From Grimontia indica (lineage in GTDB: Bacteria; Pseudomonadota; Gammaproteobacteria; Enterobacterales; Vibrionaceae): a stretch of DNA of 64,000 nt. Position 1 is the first letter of the stretch, and each line of letters starts with the position of its first letter. Location: NCBI RefSeq assembly GCF_000333895.2, contig NZ_ANFM02000034.1, positions 1 through 64,000 of the forward strand, written 5' to 3'. The notes below the pieces were generated by a model. That model did no database searches, was not told the DNA's origin, and saw only the letters and a list, made by a program, of their open reading frames with translations. Shown here piece by piece: positions 46,226 to 54,401 of the stretch. A program made the translations under genes and the position numbers.

Positions 46226-47638
46226 TTAGCTTGCTTGTGGCAGCGAGCAATCCTTTTTGTTGTCAGACTGACCTTGTTCAGGCTTTGGGGCGTCGAGTGT
46301 CTCCAGCCATTGTTCAAGCCACGCCGTGTGAAAATTGCCGTTAATCACATCAGGCGCTTCACACAGCTTTTGAAACAGCGGTTGTGTGGTTTTCACCCCT
46401 TCAATCGACAGTTCGTCCAGTGCCCTTGCCATGCGGTGAATCGCGCTTTCCCTGTCCTCATCCCAGACAATCAGCTTGCCGAGTAAGGAATCGTAATAAG
46501 GGGGAATGGCGAAGCCGGAGTAGATGAGTCCGTCAAAACGCACACCGCTGCCCATTGGTGGGGTGAAAGATTTGATGACGCCGGGGAAAGGGAGGAAGCC
46601 GTTGAAGGGGTCTTCCGCATTCAGGCGAATTTCAATGGCATGGCCTCTACGCTGAATGTCTTCTTGCTTGAGAGAAAGGTGCTGACCTGACGCGATCTGA
46701 ATCATCTCCCGAATCAGGTCAACACCTGTGATGGCTTCGGTGATCGGGTGCTCGACCTGAATGCGGGTATTCATCTCGATGAAATAGAAAGACTCAGATT
46801 CATCATCGTAGAGAAACTCAATGGTGCCCGCGCCCTTGTAGTTGACGCTTTTTGCCAGAGAGACCGCAGACTGACACATGGCTTCGCGCACCAAATCCGG
46901 CAAGACGGCGCAGGGCGCTTCTTCCCATACTTTCTGGCGGCGTCGTTGCAGCGAGCACTCTCGCTCGAACAGGTGCACCGCATTCAGGCCATCCGCAAGA
47001 ATTTGTACTTCCACATGGCGGGATTGGCGAATGAATTTTTCGAGATAAAGCGTGCCGTCACCAAACGCCGACTGTGCTTCAGCAGATGCCTGATGGTACT
47101 GGGTCAGGAACTCGCTTTCGTCTTCAATCACACGAATACCACGCCCACCACCGCCTGCTGACGCTTTGATCATCACTGGAAAACCGATGAGTTTGGCCTG
47201 CTCCAGTGCCGCTTCCGGATTATCAGAGGGGGCACTTCCGGGTACCACGGGTACACCTGCTGCCATCGCAGTTTCACGGGCGCGGGCTTTATCAGCCATC
47301 TTGGTCATGGTTTGGCCGGACGGGCCAACAAAGATGATGCCTGCCTTACGCACGTCATCTGAGAAGCTGGCATTTTCAGAGAGAAAGCCATAGCCGGGGT
47401 GAATAGCATCCGCGCCAGACTGCTCTGCCGCCTGAATGACTTTGTCACCGCAAAGGTAAGATTGGTTCGCCATCGGGGCACCGATACAAATGGCTTCATC
47501 AGCCAGTTTTACCGCAAGGGACTCTTTGTCCGCCTCGCTGTATACCTGCACGGTATGGATCCCCATTTCCTTGGCCGCGCGGATAATGCGCACGGCTATC
47601 TCACCGCGATTGGCGATGAGCAATTTTTCGATTGTCAT
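46226..47638 (-). CDS. biotin carboxylase subunit (AccC-like)
   Basis: ATP-grasp biotin carboxylase of 470 residues: KLLIANRGEIAVRIIRAAKE at the start, glycine-rich ATP loop GGGGRGIRVI, catalytic region EMNTRIQVEHPITE and the C-terminal domain with GSGVRFDGLIYSG. It carboxylates biotin on the adjacent 79-residue carrier using bicarbonate and ATP. The fatty-acid AccC is not expected in a catabolic operon; linkage to pxpA, pxpB and pxpC points to a split urea-carboxylase-like enzyme for a lactam. Ten bases before pxpB. Confidence 0.9.
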   Translation of the reverse strand: MTIEKLLIANRGEIAVRIIRAAKEMGIHTVQVYSEADKESLAVKLADEAICIGAPMANQSYLCGDKVIQAAEQSGADAIHPGYGFLSENASFSDDVRKAGIIFVGPSGQTMTKMADKARARETAMAAGVPVVPGSAPSDNPEAALEQAKLIGFPVMIKASAGGGGRGIRVIEDESEFLTQYHQASAEAQSAFGDGTLYLEKFIRQSRHVEVQILADGLNAVHLFERECSLQRRRQKVWEEAPCAVLPDLVREAMCQSAVSLAKSVNYKGAGTIEFLYDDESESFYFIEMNTRIQVEHPITEAITGVDLIREMIQIASGQHLSLKQEDIQRRGHAIEIRLNAEDPFNGFLPFPGVIKSFTPPMGSGVRFDGLIYSGFAIPPYYDSLLGKLIVWDEDRESAIHRMARALDELSIEGVKTTQPLFQKLCEAPDVINGNFHTAWLEQWLETLDAPKPEQGQSDNKKDCSLPQAS

Positions 47639-47666
47639 ACTGACTCCTTGTGTGCATTCAGAGCGC

Positions 47667-47906
47667 TTACTTCAGACGGACAATAGGTTGTCCTGCGTTG
47701 ACCGGGCTTTCGTTTTCAATCAAAAAGTCGTCAATCACACCGGAAGTCTCCGCTTTAATTTCATGGAAGGATTTCATCACTTCCACCAGTCCAATCACGT
47801 CACCCGGTTCGATAGCGTCTCCCGGATCTTTGTATCGGGGTTGTTCGGGGGAAGCCGAGCGGTAAAAGATGCCAGGTAACGGGCAGATAATTTCTTTGTC
47901 AGACAT
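47667..47906 (-). CDS. biotin carboxyl carrier protein, short
   Basis: A 79-residue biotinyl domain without the N-terminal linker of AccB. The biotin attachment site is EVMKSF (Lys in the motif; AMKM in most carriers, EVMKSF-type in lactam and urea-type relatives). PGDVIGLVEVMKSFHEIKAE is the beta-turn region. It carries carboxy-biotin between the carboxylase encoded downstream and a carboxyltransferase. Twenty bases separate it from pxpA. Confidence 0.9.
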   Translation of the reverse strand: MSDKEIICPLPGIFYRSASPEQPRYKDPGDAIEPGDVIGLVEVMKSFHEIKAETSGVIDDFLIENESPVNAGQPIVRLK

Positions 47907-47925
47907 GTATCACTCCTTCGAACGT

Positions 47926-48681
47926 CTATTCTTTTTCGGCGGTGCAGACATCGCTTTGGCGGGAAAGGTGAGGCTGTAACACCTCATTGACCGCTTTGGC
48001 GATATCCACCGCATTCGGGGTATCTGAATGCACACAGATGGTTTGGGCGACAACCGGGATCTCCTGACCGTTGTTGGCCGTGACCTTGCCGTGTTCCACC
48101 GCCTTCAGAACGCGCTTGGCGGCATAGACAGGATCAGTGGCGTCGTGGGTTTGGGTGATCACCAGATGCCCATCTTGATCGTAGTCGAGGTCGGTAAAAA
48201 ACTCGGGGATGAAGCCTGCACCGTGTGCGCTGTAAATGGTTTCATGGCAGGTGCCTGACAGCCCAAACACTGGCACCTGGTAGTGGTGTGCGATCCGGGC
48301 AATCGTTTCAGCGATGTCAGGATCAGAGGCTGCCATGCCGTAGAGCGCGCCATGCGGTTTGAGATGGTTCAGCGGCATATCGAGCATATCGAGGAAGCCT
48401 TTCAGCGCGCCGATCTGGTACACAATCATGTTGTGCAGCTCGTCTTGGCTGAGATGCATTTTACGGCGTCCAAAACCCTGCAAATCAGGTAGCGAGAAAT
48501 GCGCCCCGACTTTCACGCCGTATTGCTTGGCAAGCTCTACGGTACGTTTCATGTGGTTGGGGTCTGAGGCGTGAAACCCGCAAGCGACATTGGCTTCAGT
48601 GATGTAAGGCATCAGCGCTTCGTCGTCACTGAGTTTGTAGATGCCAAAGCCTTCACCCATGTCGCTGTTGATGTTGATCAT
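47926..48681 (-). CDS. pxpA: 5-oxoprolinase subunit A-like, LamB/YcsF family
   Basis: A 251-residue LamB/YcsF-family protein. Conserved start INSDMGEGFGIYKLSDDEAL with the polysaccharide-deacetylase-like fold, then ANVACGFHASDP, GAHFSLPDLQGFGRR, LKPHGALY and VVAQTICVHSDTP, which hold the presumed metal or catalytic His and Asp residues. PxpA works with PxpB and PxpC in ATP-dependent opening of 5-oxoproline; the fungal LamB homologue belongs to 2-pyrrolidone use. ATG at 48681 follows AAGGAAGG; the frame open to 48780 is discarded. Confidence 0.9.
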   Translation of the reverse strand: MININSDMGEGFGIYKLSDDEALMPYITEANVACGFHASDPNHMKRTVELAKQYGVKVGAHFSLPDLQGFGRRKMHLSQDELHNMIVYQIGALKGFLDMLDMPLNHLKPHGALYGMAASDPDIAETIARIAHHYQVPVFGLSGTCHETIYSAHGAGFIPEFFTDLDYDQDGHLVITQTHDATDPVYAAKRVLKAVEHGKVTANNGQEIPVVAQTICVHSDTPNAVDIAKAVNEVLQPHLSRQSDVCTAEKE

Positions 48682-48721
48682 AGTGAGACCTTCCTTTTGA
48701 AATGTGTTGGTAAGGCGCATA

Positions 48722-49774
48722 TCAGTGGGCTCCCAGCTTGGCGCGCAATCGAATACGAATTTGGTCGACGATGACGGCAAAAATCAGCAGCGCACCGATC
48801 ACCACGGTTTGCAGGTAAGATTCCACGCGGGTTAGGTTCATGCCGTTTTGCACCAGACTGATAAACACCGCGCCCAAGACGACATGTTCCACTCGCCCGA
48901 TCCCACCGCGAAGACTGACACCGGCGATGACGCAGGCTGCAATGGACTCGAGGGGCATTGCTGCGCCTATGTTGGCCTCGCCAGTGTCAAGACGGGCAGT
49001 GATCAACATCCCTGCCATGGCTGCGAAGGACGCGCAGAGCAGGTACGCCAGAATCAGCGTTTTGTGGGTGTTGATCCCTGAGAGACGGGCGGCATTAATG
49101 TTTCCACCAACTGCATAGAAATAGCGGCCCAGACGGGTACGGTTGACGATGACCATGGCAAAAATCGTCATCAGCAAGGCAACCAGAATCGGTGTGGGCA
49201 AGCCAAAAATGTTGCCAAAGCCAAAGGTGTTGCCGAACTCCATTGGCATGCCATACACCGGCGATCCGCCTGTCATATAAAGGGCGATACCAAAACCAAT
49301 GGAGGAGATGCCCAGCGTCATCACAAAGGGTGAAACCTGAAAATGCGCGACGCCGATGCCATTGATAAATCCGACGACCAAGCCAACGGCAACACCTGCA
49401 GCCATCCCTACAAGAATGGCGAGATACACAGATTCTGGGAAAGCCGCATAGGTTGCTGCCATGGTGGTGGCCCCGACCACGGACGAGAGGGCGATAATGG
49501 TGCCGACAGAAAGATCAAACCCTGCGGTTAACAGCACAAACATCTGTCCGATGGAGACCATCACCAGATACGAGGACTGGCGTAGCAGGTTCAGCAGGTT
49601 GCGCGCAGTCAGGAAGTTTTCTGATGCCGATGCAAAGATAGCGACGGCGATCACCACCAGGATAGGCAGGACACCCACCTTCACAAATAACCGTGTCATC
49701 CGGTTGGCAAATTGCCCTTTGGACGCGCCCAGATCGGCGCCTTGGGAACTGGCCTTCACTGGCTCACTGTTCAT
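48722..49774 (-). CDS. ABC transporter permease, RbsC-like
   Basis: Inner-membrane permease of the ribose/branched-chain type (BPD_transp_2), 350 residues, about 8-10 helices. AGFDLSVGTIIALSSV and the GxxxGxxNG region (GLVVGFINGIGVAHF) are family hallmarks. ATG at 49774 (MNSEPVKAS) has GGAG at a good distance, better than ATG at 49780 or the frame open to 49795. It overlaps the ATPase gene by 11 bases. Confidence 0.9.
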   Translation of the reverse strand: MNSEPVKASSQGADLGASKGQFANRMTRLFVKVGVLPILVVIAVAIFASASENFLTARNLLNLLRQSSYLVMVSIGQMFVLLTAGFDLSVGTIIALSSVVGATTMAATYAAFPESVYLAILVGMAAGVAVGLVVGFINGIGVAHFQVSPFVMTLGISSIGFGIALYMTGGSPVYGMPMEFGNTFGFGNIFGLPTPILVALLMTIFAMVIVNRTRLGRYFYAVGGNINAARLSGINTHKTLILAYLLCASFAAMAGMLITARLDTGEANIGAAMPLESIAACVIAGVSLRGGIGRVEHVVLGAVFISLVQNGMNLTRVESYLQTVVIGALLIFAVIVDQIRIRLRAKLGAH

Positions 49775-51281
49775 TTTCATACTCCATTGATTCAAAAAAG
49801 TGGCTGAGCGCCTTGGTTTCCGTTATCTCTGCTCCCTGAAGGTGAGCGGCGATTTGTCCTTCACGCATCACGTAGAGACGGTGGGAGAGGTGCACGACCT
49901 CGGGCAGATCGGAAGAAATGATGACGACCGCTGCCCCTTGCTCGCACAAACCGGCAATAAAGCGATAGATTTCTGCGCGTGTCCCGACATCCACCCCCAC
50001 GGTGGGTTCGTCGAACACATACAGCGAGACATCGCGGGTCAGGCATTTCGCCAACAACACTTTCTGTTGATTACCACCGCTGAACTGGCCGACATCGCGC
50101 TCGGTTTGCATTGGGTAGAGCTTGAGCCTTGTTGCAAGGTTGTGGGTTTGCTTGCGTTCGTGGGCAAGATTCAGCGCGCCGTGGCGATGGGAAAGGGGAT
50201 GAGAACCCAGAGAGGGCAAACTGATGTTTTCCCGGCAACTGCGATTGAGCACCAAACCTTCGTCTTTGCGGTCACGGGAGTTATAGAAAAAGCCGCGGTC
50301 CAACATCTCGCGGATGCTAAGCCCTGTGACATTTTCACCGTTAAACACCACGCAACCGGCAGTGACCTTCTCTGCACCAAAACAGGCTCTGAGCGCTTCG
50401 GATTTGCCGCAGCCAACCAACCCGGCAAAGCCGACAATCTCCCCGGCTCTGACGTGGAAAGAAAGGTCTTCGACGAGTCGGTTGTCGGTGGTCAGGGATT
50501 GCACGTCCAACACGGTTTCAGTGGGTAAAAAGGGCACGTGCGGATAGACGTTGTCGATTTCCCTGCCCGTCATCATAGTGATGAGGTCTTGCTCTTCGAC
50601 AGTATCAACCTCGCGGGTGCCGATGTATTTTCCATCCCGCAGCACGGTAATCCGGTCCGCAATCTGGCGGATCTCGCCCATGCGGTGAGAGATATAGATA
50701 ATGCCGACGTCTTGTGCTTTTAGCTGATCAATCAGTGAAAATAACTGCTCGGTTTCCTGATGCGTCAGGGACGCTGTCGGCTCATCAAGGATCAGTACTG
50801 ACAATTCGCCACGAAGCGCTTTAGCAATTTCCACCATTTGCTTTTCAGCACGGGAAAGCTCGCTGACGGGCAGGTGTGCATCAAGGTCAAACCCCATTTT
50901 TTCGAGCAGTGCCTGCGCTTCGGTGTGCAGGGTGGCGTTATCCAGAAAGTGTCCGGTCAATGGCTCTTCGCCCAGAAACAGGTTTTGGGCAATGGTTAGG
51001 GTGTCGACCAGAGAAAACTCTTGAAACACCGCACTGATGCCTTTTTGCCTCGCGTCGTAAACACTTTTGAAGCGCACGGTGTCTTCAAAAAAGCGCATCT
51101 CTCCTGCCGTTGGCTGGTTAGCGCCGGAGATAATGGAAATCAGCGTTGATTTCCCCGCGCCATTCTCGCCAAACAACACGTGAACTTCGCCGGGCTCAAG
51201 GGTGAAGTCCACCCCGTCGAGCGCTTTTACACCGGGATACTGTTTGTGTATCCCGTGTAGGCTGAGAATCGGTGCGTCCAT
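49764..51281 (-). CDS. ABC transporter ATPase, double-domain RbsA-like
   Basis: Duplicated ATPase of 505 residues. The first half has a full Walker A (GENGAGKST), signature LSRAEKQM and Walker B VLILDEPTAS. The second half has a degenerate P-loop (GLVGCGKSE), signature FSGGNQQKV and Walker B YVFDEPTVG, as is normal for RbsA/MglA. It powers uptake through the RbsC-like permease. ATG at 51281 overlaps the binding-protein stop (TGATG). Confidence 0.92.
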   Translation of the reverse strand: MDAPILSLHGIHKQYPGVKALDGVDFTLEPGEVHVLFGENGAGKSTLISIISGANQPTAGEMRFFEDTVRFKSVYDARQKGISAVFQEFSLVDTLTIAQNLFLGEEPLTGHFLDNATLHTEAQALLEKMGFDLDAHLPVSELSRAEKQMVEIAKALRGELSVLILDEPTASLTHQETEQLFSLIDQLKAQDVGIIYISHRMGEIRQIADRITVLRDGKYIGTREVDTVEEQDLITMMTGREIDNVYPHVPFLPTETVLDVQSLTTDNRLVEDLSFHVRAGEIVGFAGLVGCGKSEALRACFGAEKVTAGCVVFNGENVTGLSIREMLDRGFFYNSRDRKDEGLVLNRSCRENISLPSLGSHPLSHRHGALNLAHERKQTHNLATRLKLYPMQTERDVGQFSGGNQQKVLLAKCLTRDVSLYVFDEPTVGVDVGTRAEIYRFIAGLCEQGAAVVIISSDLPEVVHLSHRLYVMREGQIAAHLQGAEITETKALSHFFESMEYENEQ

Positions 51282-52369
51282 CACTGCGGCTTCACTGTAA
51301 ACGTCGGTTTAAAGTTCGCTGGTGCGAGGGAGCTGTTACGATCAAAGCTGTTTATGTTGCTGTCATCGATGACATAAAGCTGCGGTCCCACATGTTTGGT
51401 GTAGGGTTTGCCTTCGAGGATACGGATAGCTTGATCAATCGCGACACGACCTTGGATAACCGCTGAATCGGTTGGCGCTGCAACGATAAGGTTACGTTTT
51501 ATCCCCTGATAAACGCCGGGGGTGAAGTAGTAGGAAAGGACGCCGATTTGGTCAGTGAGACCTCGGGCGCGGAGCAGGCTGGTGGCCGCTTCTGCCGTCA
51601 CTGCCGTACCGACAATGTAATCCAGGTCCGGATGTGCTTCGAGGGTGTCTTCCACCAGTTTGAGCTGCACTTCCTTACCGGTATCGCCGTATTTGGTTTC
51701 TACTACGTCAATGTTTGAGCCTTCTACGGCAGATTGAAAACCCTTGTTTCCGGCTTCAACCCAACCTGCGCCAGGAGGTCCCGGAAACCAGCCAACTTTC
51801 ACTTTCTCTTTATCATTCTGGTGGCGCTCCGCCAGATACTGGCCAATCTTTGCGCCCATCTCGCCAAATGAGACCAGAGACTTCGCTGAGATATCTGGCG
51901 ATGACATGCCGTTGACGATGTCGATAACCGGCACACCGGATTGGGCGATATTCTTCACCAGATTATTGAGACCATCGTAAGAAATGGCGCCCACTATCAC
52001 GGCGTCTGCACCGGAAGCCACACAGTCTTCAATCTGTGAAAGCTGAGTATTGAGGTTGGTGTAACCGCCTGCCTCCACCAACTGCATTTCGACACCGGTG
52101 CGTTTTGCTTCATCCACAACGCCGTAGTTCACTGCGGTCCAATAGGCATCTTTGAGGTGCGGGAAGGAGACGCAGATGTCCCACGCCTTGCTGGCCTTTT
52201 CAACGGGCTGATATTGCATCACGTCGCGGGCACTGCTCATGTCGAATGGTGTAGTCCAGACATCAACCGTATACGGGTACCAGTTTTCGCTGTTTGCAGT
52301 GCTGCTTTGAGCCAGCGCCATTGCACCGACCAAGGTTAACCATGGGACAGCAGAAGGTTTGCCGTTCAT
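51281..52369 (-). CDS. TorT-like periplasmic binding protein of an ABC transporter
   Basis: A 362-residue periplasmic-binding-protein-1-like protein with a signal peptide (cleavage near residue 25). The mature sequence is strongly TorT-like: YTVDVWTTPFDM, ASKAWDICVSFPHLKDAYW, EAGGYTNLNTQLSQIEDCVA. TorT normally senses trimethylamine oxide for the TorS kinase; here the gene is first in an operon with ABC ATPase and permease, so it serves as the uptake binding protein. ATG at 52369 behind AGGGAG. The ligand is presumably the cyclic amide degraded by the pxp-type enzymes. Confidence 0.85.
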   Translation of the reverse strand: MNGKPSAVPWLTLVGAMALAQSSTANSENWYPYTVDVWTTPFDMSSARDVMQYQPVEKASKAWDICVSFPHLKDAYWTAVNYGVVDEAKRTGVEMQLVEAGGYTNLNTQLSQIEDCVASGADAVIVGAISYDGLNNLVKNIAQSGVPVIDIVNGMSSPDISAKSLVSFGEMGAKIGQYLAERHQNDKEKVKVGWFPGPPGAGWVEAGNKGFQSAVEGSNIDVVETKYGDTGKEVQLKLVEDTLEAHPDLDYIVGTAVTAEAATSLLRARGLTDQIGVLSYYFTPGVYQGIKRNLIVAAPTDSAVIQGRVAIDQAIRILEGKPYTKHVGPQLYVIDDSNINSFDRNSSLAPANFKPTFTVKPQ

Positions 52370-52668
52370 GTTTCTTCTCCCTGTTACTTCAACCAATGTT
52401 TGCAATGGTCATGGCGAGAAACGCCGGATTTGACTATTGCTCGATGTGTTAATAACAGGTTAAATTTGCATCACTGGTATGTAAATTACAGAGTTTTGTC
52501 TAGTGTTATTAGAAAAACAGATAACAAAAAGTGCTGTGATATCACCTAATGAAACTGAGTTATTTTGTTGATATTTAATGATTAAATTGTTTTTTGGTGT
52601 CATTTTTCAAACCTGTCGACAGGTCTGGATATCAGAAGAATGGATACAAGACTTAAGGAAAACAGAAC
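52370..52668. promoter_or_regulatory. divergent control region with palindrome
   Basis: About 300 AT-rich bases between the binding-protein gene and the LysR gene. A perfect 14-bp palindrome, ACCTGTCGACAGGT, lies at 52611-52624, 44 bases before the LysR start. It could be an operator. LysR T-N11-A type sites are too common in such sequence to assign one. Confidence 0.5.
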
Positions 52669-53592
52669 ATGCTCCCAACCATGAAACAGATTCGCTATTT
52701 CATCGCGACGGCGGACTCCGGGCAGGTCTCTCAAGCGGCCAATGCCATGCACGTTTCCCAGTCAGCGATTACCACCGCCATTAAACAGTTGGAGGAGATG
52801 CTGAATGTGAACCTGTTTGTGCGTCAGCCTCATGGCATGTTGCTGACCTATGAGGGGAACCAGTTTTACCAACATGCCACGCACATTGTGAAGGAGCTGG
52901 AAGAAGCCATGTTACTTTCGCACCGCTCCGCCAATCAGGTTGAAGGCACAATTACCGTCGCCATGTCTTACACCGTGGCGGGATACTTTGTGCCACCCTA
53001 CCTCACCCGGTTTCAGCGCAGCTACCCCAATGTGAACCTGAAGCTGGTGGAAGCCACCCGGGGGGATATCGAAGAAGGCGTGGTGTCAGGGGAATTTGAT
53101 GTTGCCTTTATGCTGACGTCCAACCTAATTAACCAGGAAGACATCAGTTTCCAAACCCTGTTGAGTTCCCAGCGTCGATTGTGGCTCAGCTCCAGTCATC
53201 CTCTGCTGGAAAACAAAATGGTGACCTTCCACGATGTCGCTCAATATCCCTACATTATGCTAACGGTCGATGAGGCAAGTAATACCGCTCTGCGCTATTG
53301 GAACCAAACGCCCTATCAGCCCAATACCATTTTCCGCACCTCTTCCGTGGAATCCGTGCGCAGTCTCGTCGCCAATGATTACGGCATCACCATTCTGTCA
53401 GACATGGTTTACCGGCCCTGGTCATTGGAAGGGAGAAGGGTGGAAGTGCGTCCACTGGCTGATCATGTACCGCCGATGGATGTGGGTTTGGTTTGGTCGA
53501 GAAAGCGCGAGCGTAGTGATGCGGTCACCGCATTCTGTGAATTTATGGAGCTTTCAGTGACGCCGGATAGCGGTTTTTCGCAACGGTACTGA
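52669..53592 (+). CDS. LysR-family transcriptional regulator
   Basis: A 307-residue LysR protein: winged helix-turn-helix at about residues 5-62 (MKQIRYFIATADSGQVSQAA, then SQSAITTAIKQLEEML) and effector domain. It diverges from the lactam/GABA operon and very probably controls it. AAGGAAA lies 8 or so bases before ATG at 52669. The effector may be the transported cyclic amide or GABA; this is inference. Confidence 0.9.
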   Translation: MLPTMKQIRYFIATADSGQVSQAANAMHVSQSAITTAIKQLEEMLNVNLFVRQPHGMLLTYEGNQFYQHATHIVKELEEAMLLSHRSANQVEGTITVAMSYTVAGYFVPPYLTRFQRSYPNVNLKLVEATRGDIEEGVVSGEFDVAFMLTSNLINQEDISFQTLLSSQRRLWLSSSHPLLENKMVTFHDVAQYPYIMLTVDEASNTALRYWNQTPYQPNTIFRTSSVESVRSLVANDYGITILSDMVYRPWSLEGRRVEVRPLADHVPPMDVGLVWSRKRERSDAVTAFCEFMELSVTPDSGFSQRY

Positions 53593-53795
53593 TCAGTTTC
53601 TAAGGATTAATCTGGTTTCACCTTTCAGGCCAGAAATTACCCAACGGGCAAGAATTGCGTAAATTTTGAGCAGTTTTTTGCCCGGGTATTTGGTTGAAAT
53701 TCTCAAGTGTCTGTTTATCTGAAAAGACCTAATTGGCATATGTGTTGCCTGTGTGTATTGGTCGATACATACACTCGCTGCAGAAGGAATACGTA

Positions 53796-54314
53796 ATGCC
53801 AACTCCATGCTATATCGCGATTGAAGGTCAAACCCAAGGCAATATCACTGCCGGTGCATTTACCGCCGATTCTGTCGGTAACATCTATGTTGAAGGTCAT
53901 GAAGATGAAATGCTGGTTCAGGCATTTGATCACATCGTGACCGTTCCCACCGACCCACAAAGTGGTCAGCCGTCAGGTCAACGTGTCCACAAACCATTCA
54001 AGTTCACCGTGGCGCTGAATAAAGCGGTTCCCCTCATGTATAACGCGTTGTCATCGGGTGAAATGCTGCCGAAGATTGAACTCAAGTGGTACAGGACATC
54101 AGTAGAAGGTAAGCAGGAACACTTTTTCTCGACCATTTTGACAGACGGCACCATCATCGATATTGACTGCAATATGCCGCACTGTCAGGACTTAGAGAAA
54201 AAAGAGTTTACTCAGCTAGTGACCGTGTCCGTGGCTTACCGAAAAATCGATTGGGAACATACCGTCGCAGGCACATCAGGTGCCGACGACTGGAGAGCGC
54301 CAATCGAAGGGTAA
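53796..54314 (+). CDS. hcp: type VI secretion tube protein Hcp
   Basis: A 172-residue Hcp, standard length, whose hexameric rings form the tube expelled by the type VI machine. Nearly the whole chain follows the Vibrio type: MPTPCYIAIEGQTQGNIT, EGHEDEMLVQAFDHIVTVP, PFKFTVALNKAVPLMYNAL and SYRKIDW-like near the end. The start at 53796 is behind AAGGAA; the frame open to 53733 is not used. First gene of an orphan cluster: no sheath or membrane-complex genes are in this window. Confidence 0.95.
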   Translation: MPTPCYIAIEGQTQGNITAGAFTADSVGNIYVEGHEDEMLVQAFDHIVTVPTDPQSGQPSGQRVHKPFKFTVALNKAVPLMYNALSSGEMLPKIELKWYRTSVEGKQEHFFSTILTDGTIIDIDCNMPHCQDLEKKEFTQLVTVSVAYRKIDWEHTVAGTSGADDWRAPIEG

Positions 54315-54322
54315 AAAAAACT

Positions 54323-54353
54323 GGGTAAGCGTCTACTCAGTTGATGCTTACCC
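54323..54353 (+). other. hairpin between hcp and vgrG
   Basis: GGGTAAGC (54323-54330) pairs with GCTTACCC (54346-54353). It is preceded by an A-rich tract and not followed by T. It may limit read-through from the highly expressed hcp or stabilise its message. Confidence 0.55.
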
Positions 54354-54401
54354 GTTATCCATCGAACAGATACCGCACAAGCGTCTAGGGATGGTTTAAC
54401 G

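Noticed and set aside
46226-47906. Acetyl-CoA carboxylase for fatty-acid synthesis
   Set aside because: The carrier is only 79 residues with an EVMKSF site, and the genes lie between pxpA and pxpB in a regulated catabolic operon.
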